From the NCBI RefSeq assembly GCF_009377345.1, contig NZ_WBSL01000001.1:248001-312000 (forward strand): a stretch of 64,000 nt of DNA, read 5' to 3'. The translations under genes were made by a program, and so were the position numbers. The stretch is from Deinococcus terrestris (GTDB lineage: Bacteria > Deinococcota > Deinococci > Deinococcales > Deinococcaceae). Positions 12,707-22,748 of this stretch are shown here, one piece after another; positions within the stretch are counted from its first letter, which is position 1; every line of letters begins with the position of its first letter. The notes beneath the pieces are model-generated. The model was not told where the DNA came from and did no database searches. It saw only the letters and a program-made list of their open reading frames with translations.

Positions 12707-14509
12707 CTATTCGACCAGCACCGCGCCGCCCAGGTCCTCCAACGCCCGCACGAGGAGCACCTGGGCGCCGGGGAGGTTCAGGACCAGCAGGTCGGCCAGT
12801 TCCTGTTCCGCGTCTCCGGGCGGCTGCACGATGAGGGCACCCAGGCCGGGGCGCACCTCCAGCTCGGTTCCGGCGGCCCGCAGGATGAGGTGGGGGTCGC
12901 GGGGCAGCCGCAGCCGGGTGCAGGTGCCGTCCCCTGTGAGCGTGGCCTCGCCCCCGGCGACGGGCTGCGCGGCGCGGGGCAGAGGCTCGCGGGCCGCGAG
13001 GACGGCCCCGCGCAGCCGGAGGGCGGCTTCTTCTCCCAGGTCCAGCCGGGCGCGGGCCTGTTCCAGCACGGCGTCCAGCTCGGCGGGGGAGAGGCGGGCG
13101 GCGCGGGCGTGCAGGGCGGCCGCCCCCTTGCGGGCCAGGGTCAGCAGGGCACCCGGCGGGGCGGCGGCGTAGCGGGCGGCGCTGCGGGGTCCCAGGGCGT
13201 CCAGATCGACCGGAGCGCCGCGCAGCACGCCCGCGACCGCACGGGCGAGGCGCAGGCCCGCGTAGCCCTCGTCCGGGCGCAGCAGCGCGGCCACGATCCG
13301 CACCTGCGCGGCGAGGTCAGCCAGCCCCGGCCCCGGCGGCGTGAGCCAGTCCAGGGTCAGGTACGCCCCGCTGAGGCTCAGCCGCAGCGCCGCCTCCCCG
13401 GGGGCGAGCGGCCCCAGCGGCAGGGTCTGGACCCGCTCGGCGGCGGGGCGCTCGGGGTGCAGCAGGGCCACCGTCCGGCCGCCCGGTCCCTCGACGAGCA
13501 GTTGCCAGCCTGCCCCCACCCGCTGCCAGGTGAGGTCCAGGCCCTGCCAGGTGGCTTCGCGCCCCCCCGCGAGGTGCAGGGTCAGCGAATTGGCCCCCGG
13601 CGCGGGAGCCGCCAGCGCCGCGCGGGGCGTGGCCGCGTACAGGATCGCGCCGCCGGGCAGATCGGTGCCGGGGGCCAGGCTGGGCGAGGGGGCCGCCTCC
13701 ATCAGGGTGTCCAGCCGCCGCCGCACCTCGGCCGCCGCCTCGCGCAGCACCGGGCGTTCGTGGGTGCCTTGCCCGGCGGGGTGGGCTTCCCGCAGCGCCC
13801 GCACCAGCTCGTCCCGCGCGGCCGGGGCCAGCGGCTCGCGCTCGGCGGCCCGCAGATGCGCGGCGAGCACGTCCGCGTCGGCATGGCGGGGCAGCGGCTC
13901 GGCCTCCAGGACCAGCAGGGCCGAACGCAGCCGCGCCCAGCCGGAGTGGGTGCCCATCAGCGCGGCCACCCCGTGCAGCAGGTCACGGGCGACGGCGGGG
14001 CGGTCCAGCGACACCAGCGGGTCCCCGGCGGCGGGCACGGCGGCCCCGCCGCTCTGGCCCTGCGCGGCCCGCTCGGCGCTCTCGGCGGCGGCGTGCAGCA
14101 CCCGCAGCCCCGGCTGTCCCCGCTGCGCGAGCCACTCGCGGCCCATCCGCTCCAGCCCGGCCCGCAGCTCGCGCTCCCAGCGCAGGCCACGCAGTTCGGC
14201 CCAGGCGCGGACCTCGGCGGGGTCGGCGGGGGCCGACTCGTCGGGGGTTCCCACCGCCCGTGGGGCAGGTGCCCCAGCGGGCAGGGTCGACGGCGCGGGC
14301 GCGTCCTCCCCTGCCCGGTAGGCCCGGTAGAGGCGGTCGGCGGCCCGTAGGCGCCGGGTCAGACCGGGGTCGAGGGGGGCAGCCTGAAGGCGGGTGCGCA
14401 ACTCGCCCAGCGCCCGCAACCCCCCCCTGGGGCGGCCCCCCGCCCGCACGTCGGCCACCCGGTACTCGTACAGCTCGACGAGTTCGGCCCACACGGTCTG
14501 CTGCGTCAC
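12707..14509 (-). CDS. large Ala/Leu/Arg-rich protein of unknown function
   Basis: About 600 residues, rich in Ala, Leu, Arg and Pro, with no signal peptide or membrane helix. The first third is mostly alpha-helical (an Arg-rich ELYEYRVADVRAGGRPR start and several amphipathic helices), then a beta-rich region, then more helices and a C-terminal acidic LEDLGGAVLVE. GTG at 14509 is preferred because TACAGT (14522-14517) ends 7 nt upstream, the leaderless pattern; GTG at 14518 is the longer option. It is divergent from the kinase gene. I do not recognise the family. Confidence 0.65.
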   Translation of the reverse strand: MTQQTVWAELVELYEYRVADVRAGGRPRGGLRALGELRTRLQAAPLDPGLTRRLRAADRLYRAYRAGEDAPAPSTLPAGAPAPRAVGTPDESAPADPAEVRAWAELRGLRWERELRAGLERMGREWLAQRGQPGLRVLHAAAESAERAAQGQSGGAAVPAAGDPLVSLDRPAVARDLLHGVAALMGTHSGWARLRSALLVLEAEPLPRHADADVLAAHLRAAEREPLAPAARDELVRALREAHPAGQGTHERPVLREAAAEVRRRLDTLMEAAPSPSLAPGTDLPGGAILYAATPRAALAAPAPGANSLTLHLAGGREATWQGLDLTWQRVGAGWQLLVEGPGGRTVALLHPERPAAERVQTLPLGPLAPGEAALRLSLSGAYLTLDWLTPPGPGLADLAAQVRIVAALLRPDEGYAGLRLARAVAGVLRGAPVDLDALGPRSAARYAAAPPGALLTLARKGAAALHARAARLSPAELDAVLEQARARLDLGEEAALRLRGAVLAAREPLPRAAQPVAGGEATLTGDGTCTRLRLPRDPHLILRAAGTELEVRPGLGALIVQPPGDAEQELADLLVLNLPGAQVLLVRALEDLGGAVLVE

Positions 14510-14594
14510 GCGGCCCACTGTAGAGGCGGGACTCTGACAGGATTCGGACCCGGCTCCCCCCCCATTCGCGCTGCGCCGCGCCGCCGGGGTTCGC

Positions 14595-14600
14595 TATAAC
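14595..14600 (+). promoter_or_regulatory. -10 box upstream of the kinase leader ORF
   Basis: TATAAC, 10 nt before the ATG of a short ORF (14611-14667) that runs into the kinase start. Confidence 0.45.
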
Positions 14601-14610
14601 GGGGGTACCG

Positions 14611-14667
14611 ATGTTGCCCTGCCCCGCCGCCCCGCTCCCCCTCCCGCCCGCCCGGAGCCTCCGTTGA
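14611..14667 (+). CDS. possible 18-codon upstream ORF coupled to the kinase gene
   Basis: ATG at 14611 opens an 18-codon frame rich in Pro (MLPCPAAPLPLPPARSLR). It ends in TGA that shares TTGA with the TTG start of the kinase gene. The overlap and the -10 box immediately upstream suggest ribosomes enter on this near-leaderless ORF and re-initiate on the kinase at a GGAG site. Too short for coding statistics; it could be chance. Confidence 0.35.
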   Translation: MLPCPAAPLPLPPARSLR

Positions 14668-16751
14668 CCCCCGACGCGCTGCCCGGCGGGAGCCTGCCCA
14701 ACCTGCTGCTGCTCGCGGGGCTCTTTGCGGCGGGGCTACTGCTGTTCGTGCGGCTGCCCGAGCGGGCGCTGGCGGTACTGGCCGCCGTCCTCGCGGCGGG
14801 GCTGGCGGTGGGCCTGCTGGTCCTGGGCCTGGGGGCCGGAACCCCCGAACGGGCGCAGGCGGCGCTGGTGGCGGCGGCCGTGCTGCTGATGGGTGCCCCG
14901 CTGGTGGTGTCGGGCGGAAGCGCGGCCCTCTTCCGGCGGCGCCCGGTGCGGGTGCAGCGCACCGAACGGGTGGCCCCGCCCCGCTCGGCCACCCCGCTCC
15001 CCGACCTGCACTTTCAGGACTACGAGGTGCTCGAACGGGTGGGCATCGGCGGCATGGGCAGCGTCTACCGCGCCCGGCACCGCTCAGACGGGCGGACGGT
15101 GGCGCTGAAGGTCCCGCAGGACAAGTACCTCGCGGACACCAAGTTCGTGCGCCGCTTCTACCGGGAAGCCGAGGTCCTGAAGCGCTTCAACCACCCCGGC
15201 ATCGTGCGGGTCTACGACTTCCGGATGGAGGATCCCGAGCACTACATCGCCATGGAGTTTCTCGACGGCGAGAGCCTGGAAACCCTGATGGACCGCGAGC
15301 GGCTTCCCTTCTCCGAGGCCGTGCAGGTCGTGCGGGCGCTCGCGGACGCCCTGCGTCACATCCACATGCAGAACGTGATTCACCGTGACATCAAGCCCGC
15401 CAACGTGATGGTCCTGAAGGGCGCTTTCCGGGACGGGCGGCTGCGCGAGGGCGGCGTCAAGTTGATGGACTTCGGGATCGCGGTGGGCAAGGTCCTGACC
15501 CGGCTCACCATGACGGGAGCGCGGGTCGGCACGCCCATCTACATGGCCCCCGAGCAGGCCAAGGGGGGCCGGGTGGACGCCCGCAGCGACGTGTACTCGC
15601 TGGGGCTGCTCGCCTACGAACTCGCCACCGGAGACACTGCCTTCAAGGGCAGCTACGAGGCAGTCGTGCACCAGCAGGTCTTCGAGGCCCCCAAGCCCCC
15701 CAAGCAGGTGCGGCTGGAGGTGCCCGGCAAGCTCAGCGACCTGATTCTGCACATGATCGAGAAAGACCCCGCCCAGCGCCCTGGCCTCGACGAGGTGATC
15801 GCCCGCATCGACGCCGGGGTGCTGGAGGACGAAACCTTCAGCGACCCCTGGGCGCTGGCCCTCGGCGTGGAGGAACGCCGGGGCACCCTGCGGCTGCTCG
15901 ACCTCTCGGGCAAGCTGCGCCTCAGCCTGCGCGACGGGCCGGGGAGCCCCTCCCTGGCAACCGGGCAGGAAGCTGCCGCGCCCGGCCTTCCCGCCGCGCC
16001 GCGTGCGCTGGCCGCCGACGACGCGGGTCACCTCTATGCCGCTGTCCTCGACTATGGCCGGGCGGGCACGGCGGGCCTGATCCGGCAGCTTGCCCCCGAC
16101 GGCACCGAGCTGCGGAGCTTCGGACGCTACGGCCTGGGCGACGGCGAACTGCTCGACCCCGTCAGCCTCGCCTGGGCGGGGGGGCAGCTCTATGTCCTCG
16201 ACGGCGAGGCGCTGCGGGTCAATGTGTACAGCCCGGCGGGCGAGTTCCGGGGCTCCTTCGGCGGGCGTGGGACCGGGCCGGGCACCTTCGAGGCCCCGCG
16301 CACCGTGGCTGCGACGCCGGGCGGCGAGGTGCTGGTGCTGGACATGGGGCGGCGCGAGGTGGGCCGCTTTTCCCCCACGGGCGAGTACCGGGGCCGCTAC
16401 GCCTTCCGCCTCGACCGGGGCTCGGAGGGCCTGCGCGAGCTGGAGGGGCTGGCGGCGGGGGCCGACGGCACCGTCTATATCGTGGACGGAGTGGCCCGCA
16501 AGGTCCGGCGCATCGACCCCAGCGGCACCCCCAGCGGCGCGTTCTCCCTCGAACCCCTGGTGGGCGAACCCGCCTCCGCCCCGTGGCTGCTGCAACCCGG
16601 CCCCGAGGGGCAACTCTACGCCGTGCGGCAGGGCGGCCAGATGCTGCGGACCTTCAGCGCGGCGGGCGACCTCGTCTCCACCCGCGACATGTACACCCCG
16701 GTCCTCGCGCTGACCCTGCTGCCCCGCCCGCCGGGAGAGAATCCGGCATGA
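14664..16751 (+). CDS. membrane Ser/Thr protein kinase with C-terminal beta-propeller
   Basis: A 695-residue protein. Two or three membrane helices (about 11-30, 36-57, 64-85) precede a complete Hanks-type kinase domain: GIGGMGSVY (127-135), VALK with catalytic Lys149, HRDIKPANV (240-248), DFG (269-271), APE (295-297). From about 400 to the end there are NHL-like propeller repeats (LAADDAGHLYAAVLD, VLVLDMGRREVGRFSPTGEY and similar). Kinase plus propeller at the membrane resembles the Deinococcus DNA-damage-responsive kinase RqkA (DR2518); orthology is my inference. The TTG start has GGAG 8 nt upstream. The stop overlaps the next gene (ATGA). Confidence 0.88.
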   Translation: MTPDALPGGSLPNLLLLAGLFAAGLLLFVRLPERALAVLAAVLAAGLAVGLLVLGLGAGTPERAQAALVAAAVLLMGAPLVVSGGSAALFRRRPVRVQRTERVAPPRSATPLPDLHFQDYEVLERVGIGGMGSVYRARHRSDGRTVALKVPQDKYLADTKFVRRFYREAEVLKRFNHPGIVRVYDFRMEDPEHYIAMEFLDGESLETLMDRERLPFSEAVQVVRALADALRHIHMQNVIHRDIKPANVMVLKGAFRDGRLREGGVKLMDFGIAVGKVLTRLTMTGARVGTPIYMAPEQAKGGRVDARSDVYSLGLLAYELATGDTAFKGSYEAVVHQQVFEAPKPPKQVRLEVPGKLSDLILHMIEKDPAQRPGLDEVIARIDAGVLEDETFSDPWALALGVEERRGTLRLLDLSGKLRLSLRDGPGSPSLATGQEAAAPGLPAAPRALAADDAGHLYAAVLDYGRAGTAGLIRQLAPDGTELRSFGRYGLGDGELLDPVSLAWAGGQLYVLDGEALRVNVYSPAGEFRGSFGGRGTGPGTFEAPRTVAATPGGEVLVLDMGRREVGRFSPTGEYRGRYAFRLDRGSEGLRELEGLAAGADGTVYIVDGVARKVRRIDPSGTPSGAFSLEPLVGEPASAPWLLQPGPEGQLYAVRQGGQMLRTFSAAGDLVSTRDMYTPVLALTLLPRPPGENPA

Positions 16752-17008
16752 GCCGCCTGCCGCCGCTGACCCTCTACACCCGCCGGGGCTGCCGCCTGTG
16801 CGAGCAGGCCGAGGAGCGGCTGCGGTTGCTCGACTTCGCCTACGAGCCGGTGGACGTGGACACTGATCCCGCCCTGCGTGCTCGCTACGGCGACGACGTG
16901 CCCGTGCTCGCCGCCGGGGAGCGCGTGCTGCTCAAAGGCGTCTTGAGCCGTGCTCGCCTGAGCGGGCTGAAGCTGCGGCTGCTGCGCGAGGTGGGCGGCA
17001 GGGGGTGA
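16748..17008 (+). CDS. glutaredoxin-like (DUF836) thioredoxin-fold protein
   Basis: An 86-residue protein starting TLYTRRGCRLCEQAEERL, with a CRLC redox motif (CxxC) in the position of glutaredoxin, followed by the conserved DVDTDPALRARYGDDVPVL segment with the cis-Pro of the fold. It probably performs thiol-disulfide exchange in the cytosol. Its ATG overlaps the kinase stop by ATGA, so the two proteins are produced together; whether it acts on the kinase is unknown. Confidence 0.85.
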   Translation: MSRLPPLTLYTRRGCRLCEQAEERLRLLDFAYEPVDVDTDPALRARYGDDVPVLAAGERVLLKGVLSRARLSGLKLRLLREVGGRG

Positions 17009-17039
17009 GTCAGGGCCAGTTCTGGTCGCCCCCCCGCGC

Positions 17040-17045
17040 TATCGT
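17040..17045 (+). promoter_or_regulatory. -10 box of leaderless ftsY
   Basis: TATCGT, ending 6 nt before the ftsY ATG. No Shine-Dalgarno sequence lies between. Confidence 0.6.
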
Positions 17046-17051
17046 GCCCCC

Positions 17052-18008
<957 letters not shown>

Positions 18009-18066
18009 ACCGCTCTCCGCCGTCAGCTCCCCTATCCCGCCCCCACTCGCTCCCGGCCCCGCGCCG

Positions 18067-18072
18067 TAGCAT
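18067..18072 (+). promoter_or_regulatory. -10 box of hisB
   Basis: TAGCAT, 8 nt before the ATG at 18081, fitting the leaderless pattern of this window. Confidence 0.55.
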
Positions 18073-18080
18073 GGCTGCCT

Positions 18081-18674
18081 ATGCCCGCCCACCGCACCGC
18101 TGCCGTGACCCGCACGACGGGGGAAACCGACCTCACGGTCACGCTGAACCTCGACTCGCCCGCCTACGACGCCCCCGCGACCGGGCACCCCTTTTTCGAC
18201 CACATGCTCGACGCGCTGGCCCGGCACTCGCGCCTGGGCCTGAGCGTCAAGGGTCAGGGCGACCTGCACGTCGAGCCGCATCACCTGATCGAGGACACCG
18301 GCATCACGCTGGGGCAGGCGCTCACCCAGGCGCTGGGGGACCGCCGGGGCACCGAGCGCTACGGGTCGGCCTTCGTGCCCATGGACGAGACGCTGGCGCA
18401 CGTGGTCGTGGACCTCTCGGGGCGGGCGCACCTCGCCTTCGAGCCGGAGACGCTGGACGTGTGGGGCACGGCGGGCGGCATGACCCACTACCACCTGCGC
18501 GAGTTCCTGCGGGGGTTCTGTAATCACGGCGGCGTGACCCTGCACGTGCGCCTGCTCGCGGGCCGCGAGGCCCACCACGTCATCGAGGCGGTCATGAAGG
18601 CGCTGGCGCGGGCGTTGCGCGACGCGGTGCGGGTCACGTCAGACGACCTCGCCTCCACGAAAGGAGTCCTGTGA
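18081..18674 (+). CDS. hisB: imidazoleglycerol-phosphate dehydratase
   Basis: A 197-residue monofunctional HisB (no phosphatase domain) that dehydrates imidazole glycerol phosphate in histidine synthesis. The metal-binding repeats are visible: HPFFDHMLDALARH and, after the internal repeat, VEPHHLIEDTG in the first half; HYHLREFLRGF and GREAHHVIEAVMKALARALRDA in the second. The ending DLASTKGVL is typical. The hisH start overlaps its stop, forming a two-gene his unit; the other his genes are not in the window. Confidence 0.96.
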   Translation: MPAHRTAAVTRTTGETDLTVTLNLDSPAYDAPATGHPFFDHMLDALARHSRLGLSVKGQGDLHVEPHHLIEDTGITLGQALTQALGDRRGTERYGSAFVPMDETLAHVVVDLSGRAHLAFEPETLDVWGTAGGMTHYHLREFLRGFCNHGGVTLHVRLLAGREAHHVIEAVMKALARALRDAVRVTSDDLASTKGVL

Positions 18675-19336
18675 GCCTCCCCGAAGTCCTTCTCCTCGAC
18701 TACGGCGCGGGCAATGTCCGCTCGGCCGCCCGCGCCCTGGAACGCGCCGGGATGCAGGTTCGCGTCTCCGACGACCCCGCCGACGTGCCGCACGCTCCCG
18801 CGCTGGTGGTGCCCGGTCAGGGCCACTTCCGGCAGGTCATGGAAGCCTTCGACCGCCATGGCTTTCACGGCCCGGTCACCGAGGCGGCGCGGGGCGGTGT
18901 GCCCCTGCTGGGCATCTGCGTGGGCATGCAGATGCTGCTCTCGGGGTCGGAGGAGGCGCCCGGCTTGCCGGGTCTGGACCTCGTGCCGGGCACCGTGCGC
19001 CGCTTCGATGTGTCACCCGGCCAGAAGGTCCCGCAAATGGGCTGGAACAGCCTCGACAAGGTGGGCGACTCGCCGCTCTTGCGTGACCTCGCCTGCCCCG
19101 CCTACGCCTACTTTGTCCACTCGTACTACGTGCCCCTCGACGTGGAGGTGGATGCGGGCGCCCTGACCGAGTACGGGGTTCCCTTCTGGTCGGCCTTCAG
19201 CGCGGGCAATCTGCACGCGACCCAATTCCACCCGGAAAAGAGCGGCGCGGTGGGGCTGGCGATTCTGGAGCGTTTCCGGCGGTATGTGTTGGAAGGGGCC
19301 TCCAGCGACCAGCCACCAGCGGCCAGCCCGTCCTGA
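18671..19336 (+). CDS. hisH: imidazole glycerol phosphate synthase glutamine amidotransferase subunit
   Basis: A 221-residue class I amidotransferase that supplies ammonia to HisF. It starts LLLDYGAGNVRSAARAL, has VPGQGHFRQVM, the nucleophile elbow LLGICVGMQMLL (Cys at about 79) and the His/Glu of the triad in TQFHPEKSG. The last 15 residues (after RYVLEG) are a Ser/Pro/Ala tail beyond the usual end. GTG at 18671 overlaps the hisB stop and has AAAGGAG upstream. Confidence 0.95.
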   Translation: MSLPEVLLLDYGAGNVRSAARALERAGMQVRVSDDPADVPHAPALVVPGQGHFRQVMEAFDRHGFHGPVTEAARGGVPLLGICVGMQMLLSGSEEAPGLPGLDLVPGTVRRFDVSPGQKVPQMGWNSLDKVGDSPLLRDLACPAYAYFVHSYYVPLDVEVDAGALTEYGVPFWSAFSAGNLHATQFHPEKSGAVGLAILERFRRYVLEGASSDQPPAASPS

Positions 19337-19396
19337 GCCTCTGCTCAAGCCTTCATGGCGGGCGACTGGAAGCTGACCGCTGACCGCTCCCCCCGC

Positions 19397-19402
19397 TACA
19401 CT
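19397..19402 (+). promoter_or_regulatory. -10 box of leaderless glgB
   Basis: TACACT, ending 7 nt before the glgB ATG, with only a C run between. Confidence 0.65.
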
Positions 19403-19409
19403 CCCCCCC

Positions 19410-21293
19410 ATGAGTGCCCCCCGCCCGCCCCTGCCCCTCGACCACGAGCACCTGCAAAAGCTGGTCACTGCCGACCTCGTGCGGCCCGACCACCTGCTGG
19501 GGGCGCATCCGGTCACCGAAGGCGGTGTGGAGGGCGTGCGCTTCGCGGTGTGGGCGCCCAACGCCGGGCACGTCAGTGTGGTGGGCGACTTCAACGGCTG
19601 GAACGGGTTCGACCACCCCATGCAGCGCCTTGCCTTCGGCTTCTGGGGCGTGTTCGTGCCGGGAGCCATGCCAGGGCAGCGCTACAAGTTCCGGGTCACG
19701 GGCGCGGACGGGCGGACGGTGGACAAGTCCGACCCCTACGGCCTGCACATGGAGGTCCGGCCCGACACCGCCAGCGTGGTCTGGCAGCCCGCCTTCGAGT
19801 GGACCGACAGCGACTGGATGGCCGCGCGGGGCGTGGGCTATGACCGCCCGGTCAGCATCTACGAGGCTCACGTCGGCTCGTGGGCGCGGCGGGACGACGG
19901 CGGCTTCCTGAACTACCGCGAGCTGGCGCACCGGCTGGCCGACTACGTGACGTGGCTGGGCTACACCCACGTCGAGCTGTTGGGCGTGATGGAGCATCCC
20001 TTCGACGGGTCGTGGGGCTATCAGGTGACCGGCTACTACGCCCCGACCAGCCGCCTGGGCACGCCCGACGACTTCGCGTACCTCGTCAACCACCTGCATG
20101 AGCGGGGGGTCGGCGTCCTGCTCGACTGGGTGCCGGGGCATTTTCCTACCGACGAGTCGGGCCTGGCCCGCTTCGACGGCGCCCCACTCTACGAGTACGC
20201 CGATCCCCGCAAGGGCTTTCACCACGACTGGAACACGTACATCTTCGACTACGGCCGCAACGAGGTCGTGATGTTCCTGATCGGCTCGGCGCTGAAGTGG
20301 CTTCAGGACTTCCACGTGGACGGCCTGCGGGTGGACGCGGTGGCCTCCATGCTGTACCTCGACTTCTCGCGCACCGAGTGGGTGCCCAACATTCACGGAG
20401 GGCGCGAGAATCTGGAGGCCATCGCCTTTCTCAAGCGGCTGAACGAGGTCGTGCACCACATGGCGCCCGGCGCCGTGATGGTCGCGGAGGAGAGCACCTC
20501 CTTTCCGGGTGTGACGGCCCCCGCGCCCTTCGGTCTGGGCTTTGACTATAAGTGGGCGATGGGCTGGATGAACGACAGCCTGTTCTACTTCGAGCAGGAC
20601 CCGCTGTGGCGCAGGCACCACCACCACAAGCTGACCTTTTTCAATGCCTACCGCACCTCCGAGAAGTTCATCCTGGCGATCAGCCACGACGAGGTGGTGC
20701 ACCTCAAGAAATCGCTGGTCCTGAAGATGCCCGGCGACTGGTACGCGCAGCGGGCGGGCTACCGCGCCTTTCTGGCGCTGATGTGGACCACGCCCGGCAA
20801 GAAACTGCTGTTCATGGGCCAAGAGTTCGCGCAGCCGACCGAGTGGAACCATGACGTATCGCTGCCCTGGCACCTCGCCGAACACCCGGACCACCGGGGC
20901 GTGCTGGAGCTGGTGCGGCGGCTCAACGGCCTGTACGTGGGGCGGCCCGACCTCCACACCGGGGACATGCTGGACGAGGGAATGCTGTGGGTGAGCGCGG
21001 ACGATACAGAGGCCAGTGTGTACGCCTTTGTTCGCCGCGATCCGCAGGGCACCGCGTGGAGCCTCGTCGTCGCCAACCTCACGCCCGTCTACCGGGAAAG
21101 CTATCCAGTGGGCGTGCCCCAGGGCGGCGAGTACCGCGTGGTCCTCTCCACCGACGACGGCGAGTTCGGCGGGTTCGGTACCCAGCAGCCGGACCTGACG
21201 GCCCATGAGGAGGGCTGGCACGGGCAGACGCACCACCTGCGGCTGAACCTGCCGCCCCTGAGCGTGCTGGTGCTGGAGCCGGACCCCGCATGA
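19410..21293 (+). CDS. glgB: 1,4-alpha-glucan branching enzyme
   Basis: A 627-residue GH13 enzyme that makes alpha-1,6 branches in glycogen. The CBM48 domain is at about 45-140 (FAVWAPNAGHVSVVGDFNGW); the (beta/alpha)8 domain follows with nucleophile Asp309 in DGLRVDAV, acid/base Glu360 in VMVAEEST and stabiliser Asp427 in ISHDEVVH. The C-terminal beta-sandwich ends LSVLVLEPD. No extra N-terminal N1 module, so it is a short-type GlgB. Other glycogen genes are absent nearby; the next gene overlaps by ATGA. Confidence 0.96.
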   Translation: MSAPRPPLPLDHEHLQKLVTADLVRPDHLLGAHPVTEGGVEGVRFAVWAPNAGHVSVVGDFNGWNGFDHPMQRLAFGFWGVFVPGAMPGQRYKFRVTGADGRTVDKSDPYGLHMEVRPDTASVVWQPAFEWTDSDWMAARGVGYDRPVSIYEAHVGSWARRDDGGFLNYRELAHRLADYVTWLGYTHVELLGVMEHPFDGSWGYQVTGYYAPTSRLGTPDDFAYLVNHLHERGVGVLLDWVPGHFPTDESGLARFDGAPLYEYADPRKGFHHDWNTYIFDYGRNEVVMFLIGSALKWLQDFHVDGLRVDAVASMLYLDFSRTEWVPNIHGGRENLEAIAFLKRLNEVVHHMAPGAVMVAEESTSFPGVTAPAPFGLGFDYKWAMGWMNDSLFYFEQDPLWRRHHHHKLTFFNAYRTSEKFILAISHDEVVHLKKSLVLKMPGDWYAQRAGYRAFLALMWTTPGKKLLFMGQEFAQPTEWNHDVSLPWHLAEHPDHRGVLELVRRLNGLYVGRPDLHTGDMLDEGMLWVSADDTEASVYAFVRRDPQGTAWSLVVANLTPVYRESYPVGVPQGGEYRVVLSTDDGEFGGFGTQQPDLTAHEEGWHGQTHHLRLNLPPLSVLVLEPDPA

Positions 21294-21550
21294 GCGGCCC
21301 GCGCCCCGGCCCCGACCCCCTGACCGCCGTGAGCCTGCTGCTGCTGGTGGGGGTGGCTGTGCTGCTGCTGGTGCCGCTGCTGGGCGGGCCGCTGCCCAGC
21401 CCCTACCTCGTGGTGGGGCTGCTGCTGGCCCGGCTGGTGGTTCAGATTCTGCGGGCACAGCGGCGGCCCGAACTCAAACGCCCGGCGGCGTGGGCGTTTG
21501 ACCTGCTCCTGATTGGGCTGCTGCTGTGGGTGGCGGCCAACCGGGGCTAG
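21290..21550 (+). CDS. small membrane protein of unknown function
   Basis: An 86-residue protein with three hydrophobic helices (about 13-32, 37-52, 66-82) and a basic loop RAQRRPELKRPAAW between the second and third. The start overlaps the glgB stop (ATGA), and the apbE ATG lies 2 nt after its stop, so the three genes are probably co-translated. I do not recognise a family. Confidence 0.65.
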   Translation: MSGPRPGPDPLTAVSLLLLVGVAVLLLVPLLGGPLPSPYLVVGLLLARLVVQILRAQRRPELKRPAAWAFDLLLIGLLLWVAANRG

Positions 21551-21552
21551 GG

Positions 21553-22479
21553 ATGTTCCGGCGACCCCACCGCCTCCGCAGCGTCTACGAGCGGATGCTG
21601 GGCACCGAGCTGGAACTCCAGATTGTCGCGGGCACCCGCCCCCAGGCTGAGGCCGCCGAATGCGCCGCGCTGGACGAGGTGGACCGACTCGCGGGGATGC
21701 TCAACCGCTTTGACCCGGCGAGCGAGTTCTCACGCTGGGCGGCGACCGAGGGGCTTCCCACTCCCCTCAGCCCGGAGTTGCGGCAGGTGCTGGAGCAGGC
21801 CGAGCTCTGGCGGGAACGCTCGGGCGGGGCCTTTCACCCCGGCGCGGACGCTCTGGGGGCGCTGTGGGCGGCGGCGGCGGCGAAGGGCGAGCGGCCCGAC
21901 CCCCAGGCCCTGGCGAACGTGATCGCCGCCCTGCGCTCGCCGCTGTGGACCCTGCACCCGGACGGCACGGCGACCCGGCACGGCTCCCTGACTTTTGGCC
22001 TCAATGCGCTTGCCAAAGGCTTCATCGTGGACCGGGCGGCGGAGACGGCGTACGGCGCTCCGGGCGTGCGGGCGGTGCTCGTCAACGTGGGCGGCGACCT
22101 GCGGACCCTGGGGGGGCGGGGGCTGACGGTGGCGGTGGCCGACCCCTTTACCGCCCGCGACGACGCGCCGCCCCTGGCACGGGTCAGGGTGAGGGATGGA
22201 GCACTCGCCACCAGCGGCGGGGCACACCGGGGCTACCGCATCGGCCCGGCGTGGCACTCGCACCTGCTCGACCCCCGCAGCGGCCAACCCGTGTCGGAGG
22301 TGCCCGGCGTGACCGTCACCGCCCCCGACTGCCTGACCGCCGACGCCCTCGCCACCGTCCTGAGCGTGCTGGACGTGGGCGCGGGCCTCACCCTCGTGGA
22401 CGCCACGCCGGGCGCCGCCGCCCTGCTGGTGACGCGGGAGGGGAAGCGGCACGCGAGCGGGCGCTGGGGGAAGGGATAA
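21553..22479 (+). CDS. apbE: FAD:protein FMN transferase (ApbE family)
   Basis: A 308-residue ApbE-type protein, which covalently attaches FMN to a Thr/Ser of exported redox proteins. It carries the family landmarks: MLGTELELQI near the start, LNRFDPASEFSRWA, SGGAFHPGADALGALW, FGLNALAKGFIVDRAAE, VNVGGDLRTLGG, and the metal/FAD-binding C-terminal block HSHLLDPRSGQPV followed by CLTADALATVLSVL. There is no obvious signal peptide or lipobox. ATG at 21553 is used. The two redox-type membrane or exported genes 270 nt downstream are its likely partners. Confidence 0.9.
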   Translation: MFRRPHRLRSVYERMLGTELELQIVAGTRPQAEAAECAALDEVDRLAGMLNRFDPASEFSRWAATEGLPTPLSPELRQVLEQAELWRERSGGAFHPGADALGALWAAAAAKGERPDPQALANVIAALRSPLWTLHPDGTATRHGSLTFGLNALAKGFIVDRAAETAYGAPGVRAVLVNVGGDLRTLGGRGLTVAVADPFTARDDAPPLARVRVRDGALATSGGAHRGYRIGPAWHSHLLDPRSGQPVSEVPGVTVTAPDCLTADALATVLSVLDVGAGLTLVDATPGAAALLVTREGKRHASGRWGKG

Positions 22480-22748
22480 GCGGGCCTCCTGTGGAACAGC
22501 CCTGTGCGGGGTGCAGGGGAAGGGGCCGGGCACCTGGACAGGTTGGCGTCTCTGGTCTGGCGGCAAGCTCTATCCTTGACCGACATTTCAACCTCTGCCG
22601 CGTACCCTCGCAAGTCCACCGCCATCTGGCGGGGGGGCCTCTTCCGTCCGCTCTGCTCGTCCCTCATCCCCACCTCTAACCGTGCATTAACCGGGTCGGC
22701 CCAAGCTCCCGGAATCCTTCATTCCCCCCACATCCCCGGAGGTTTCCT

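Noticed and set aside
12831..14350. Long plus-strand frames within 12707-14509
   Set aside because: They are open because the high G+C suppresses stops; their Arg/Ser/Gly-rich translations look like antisense shadows, while the minus-strand frame has a promoter and a normal amino-acid mix.
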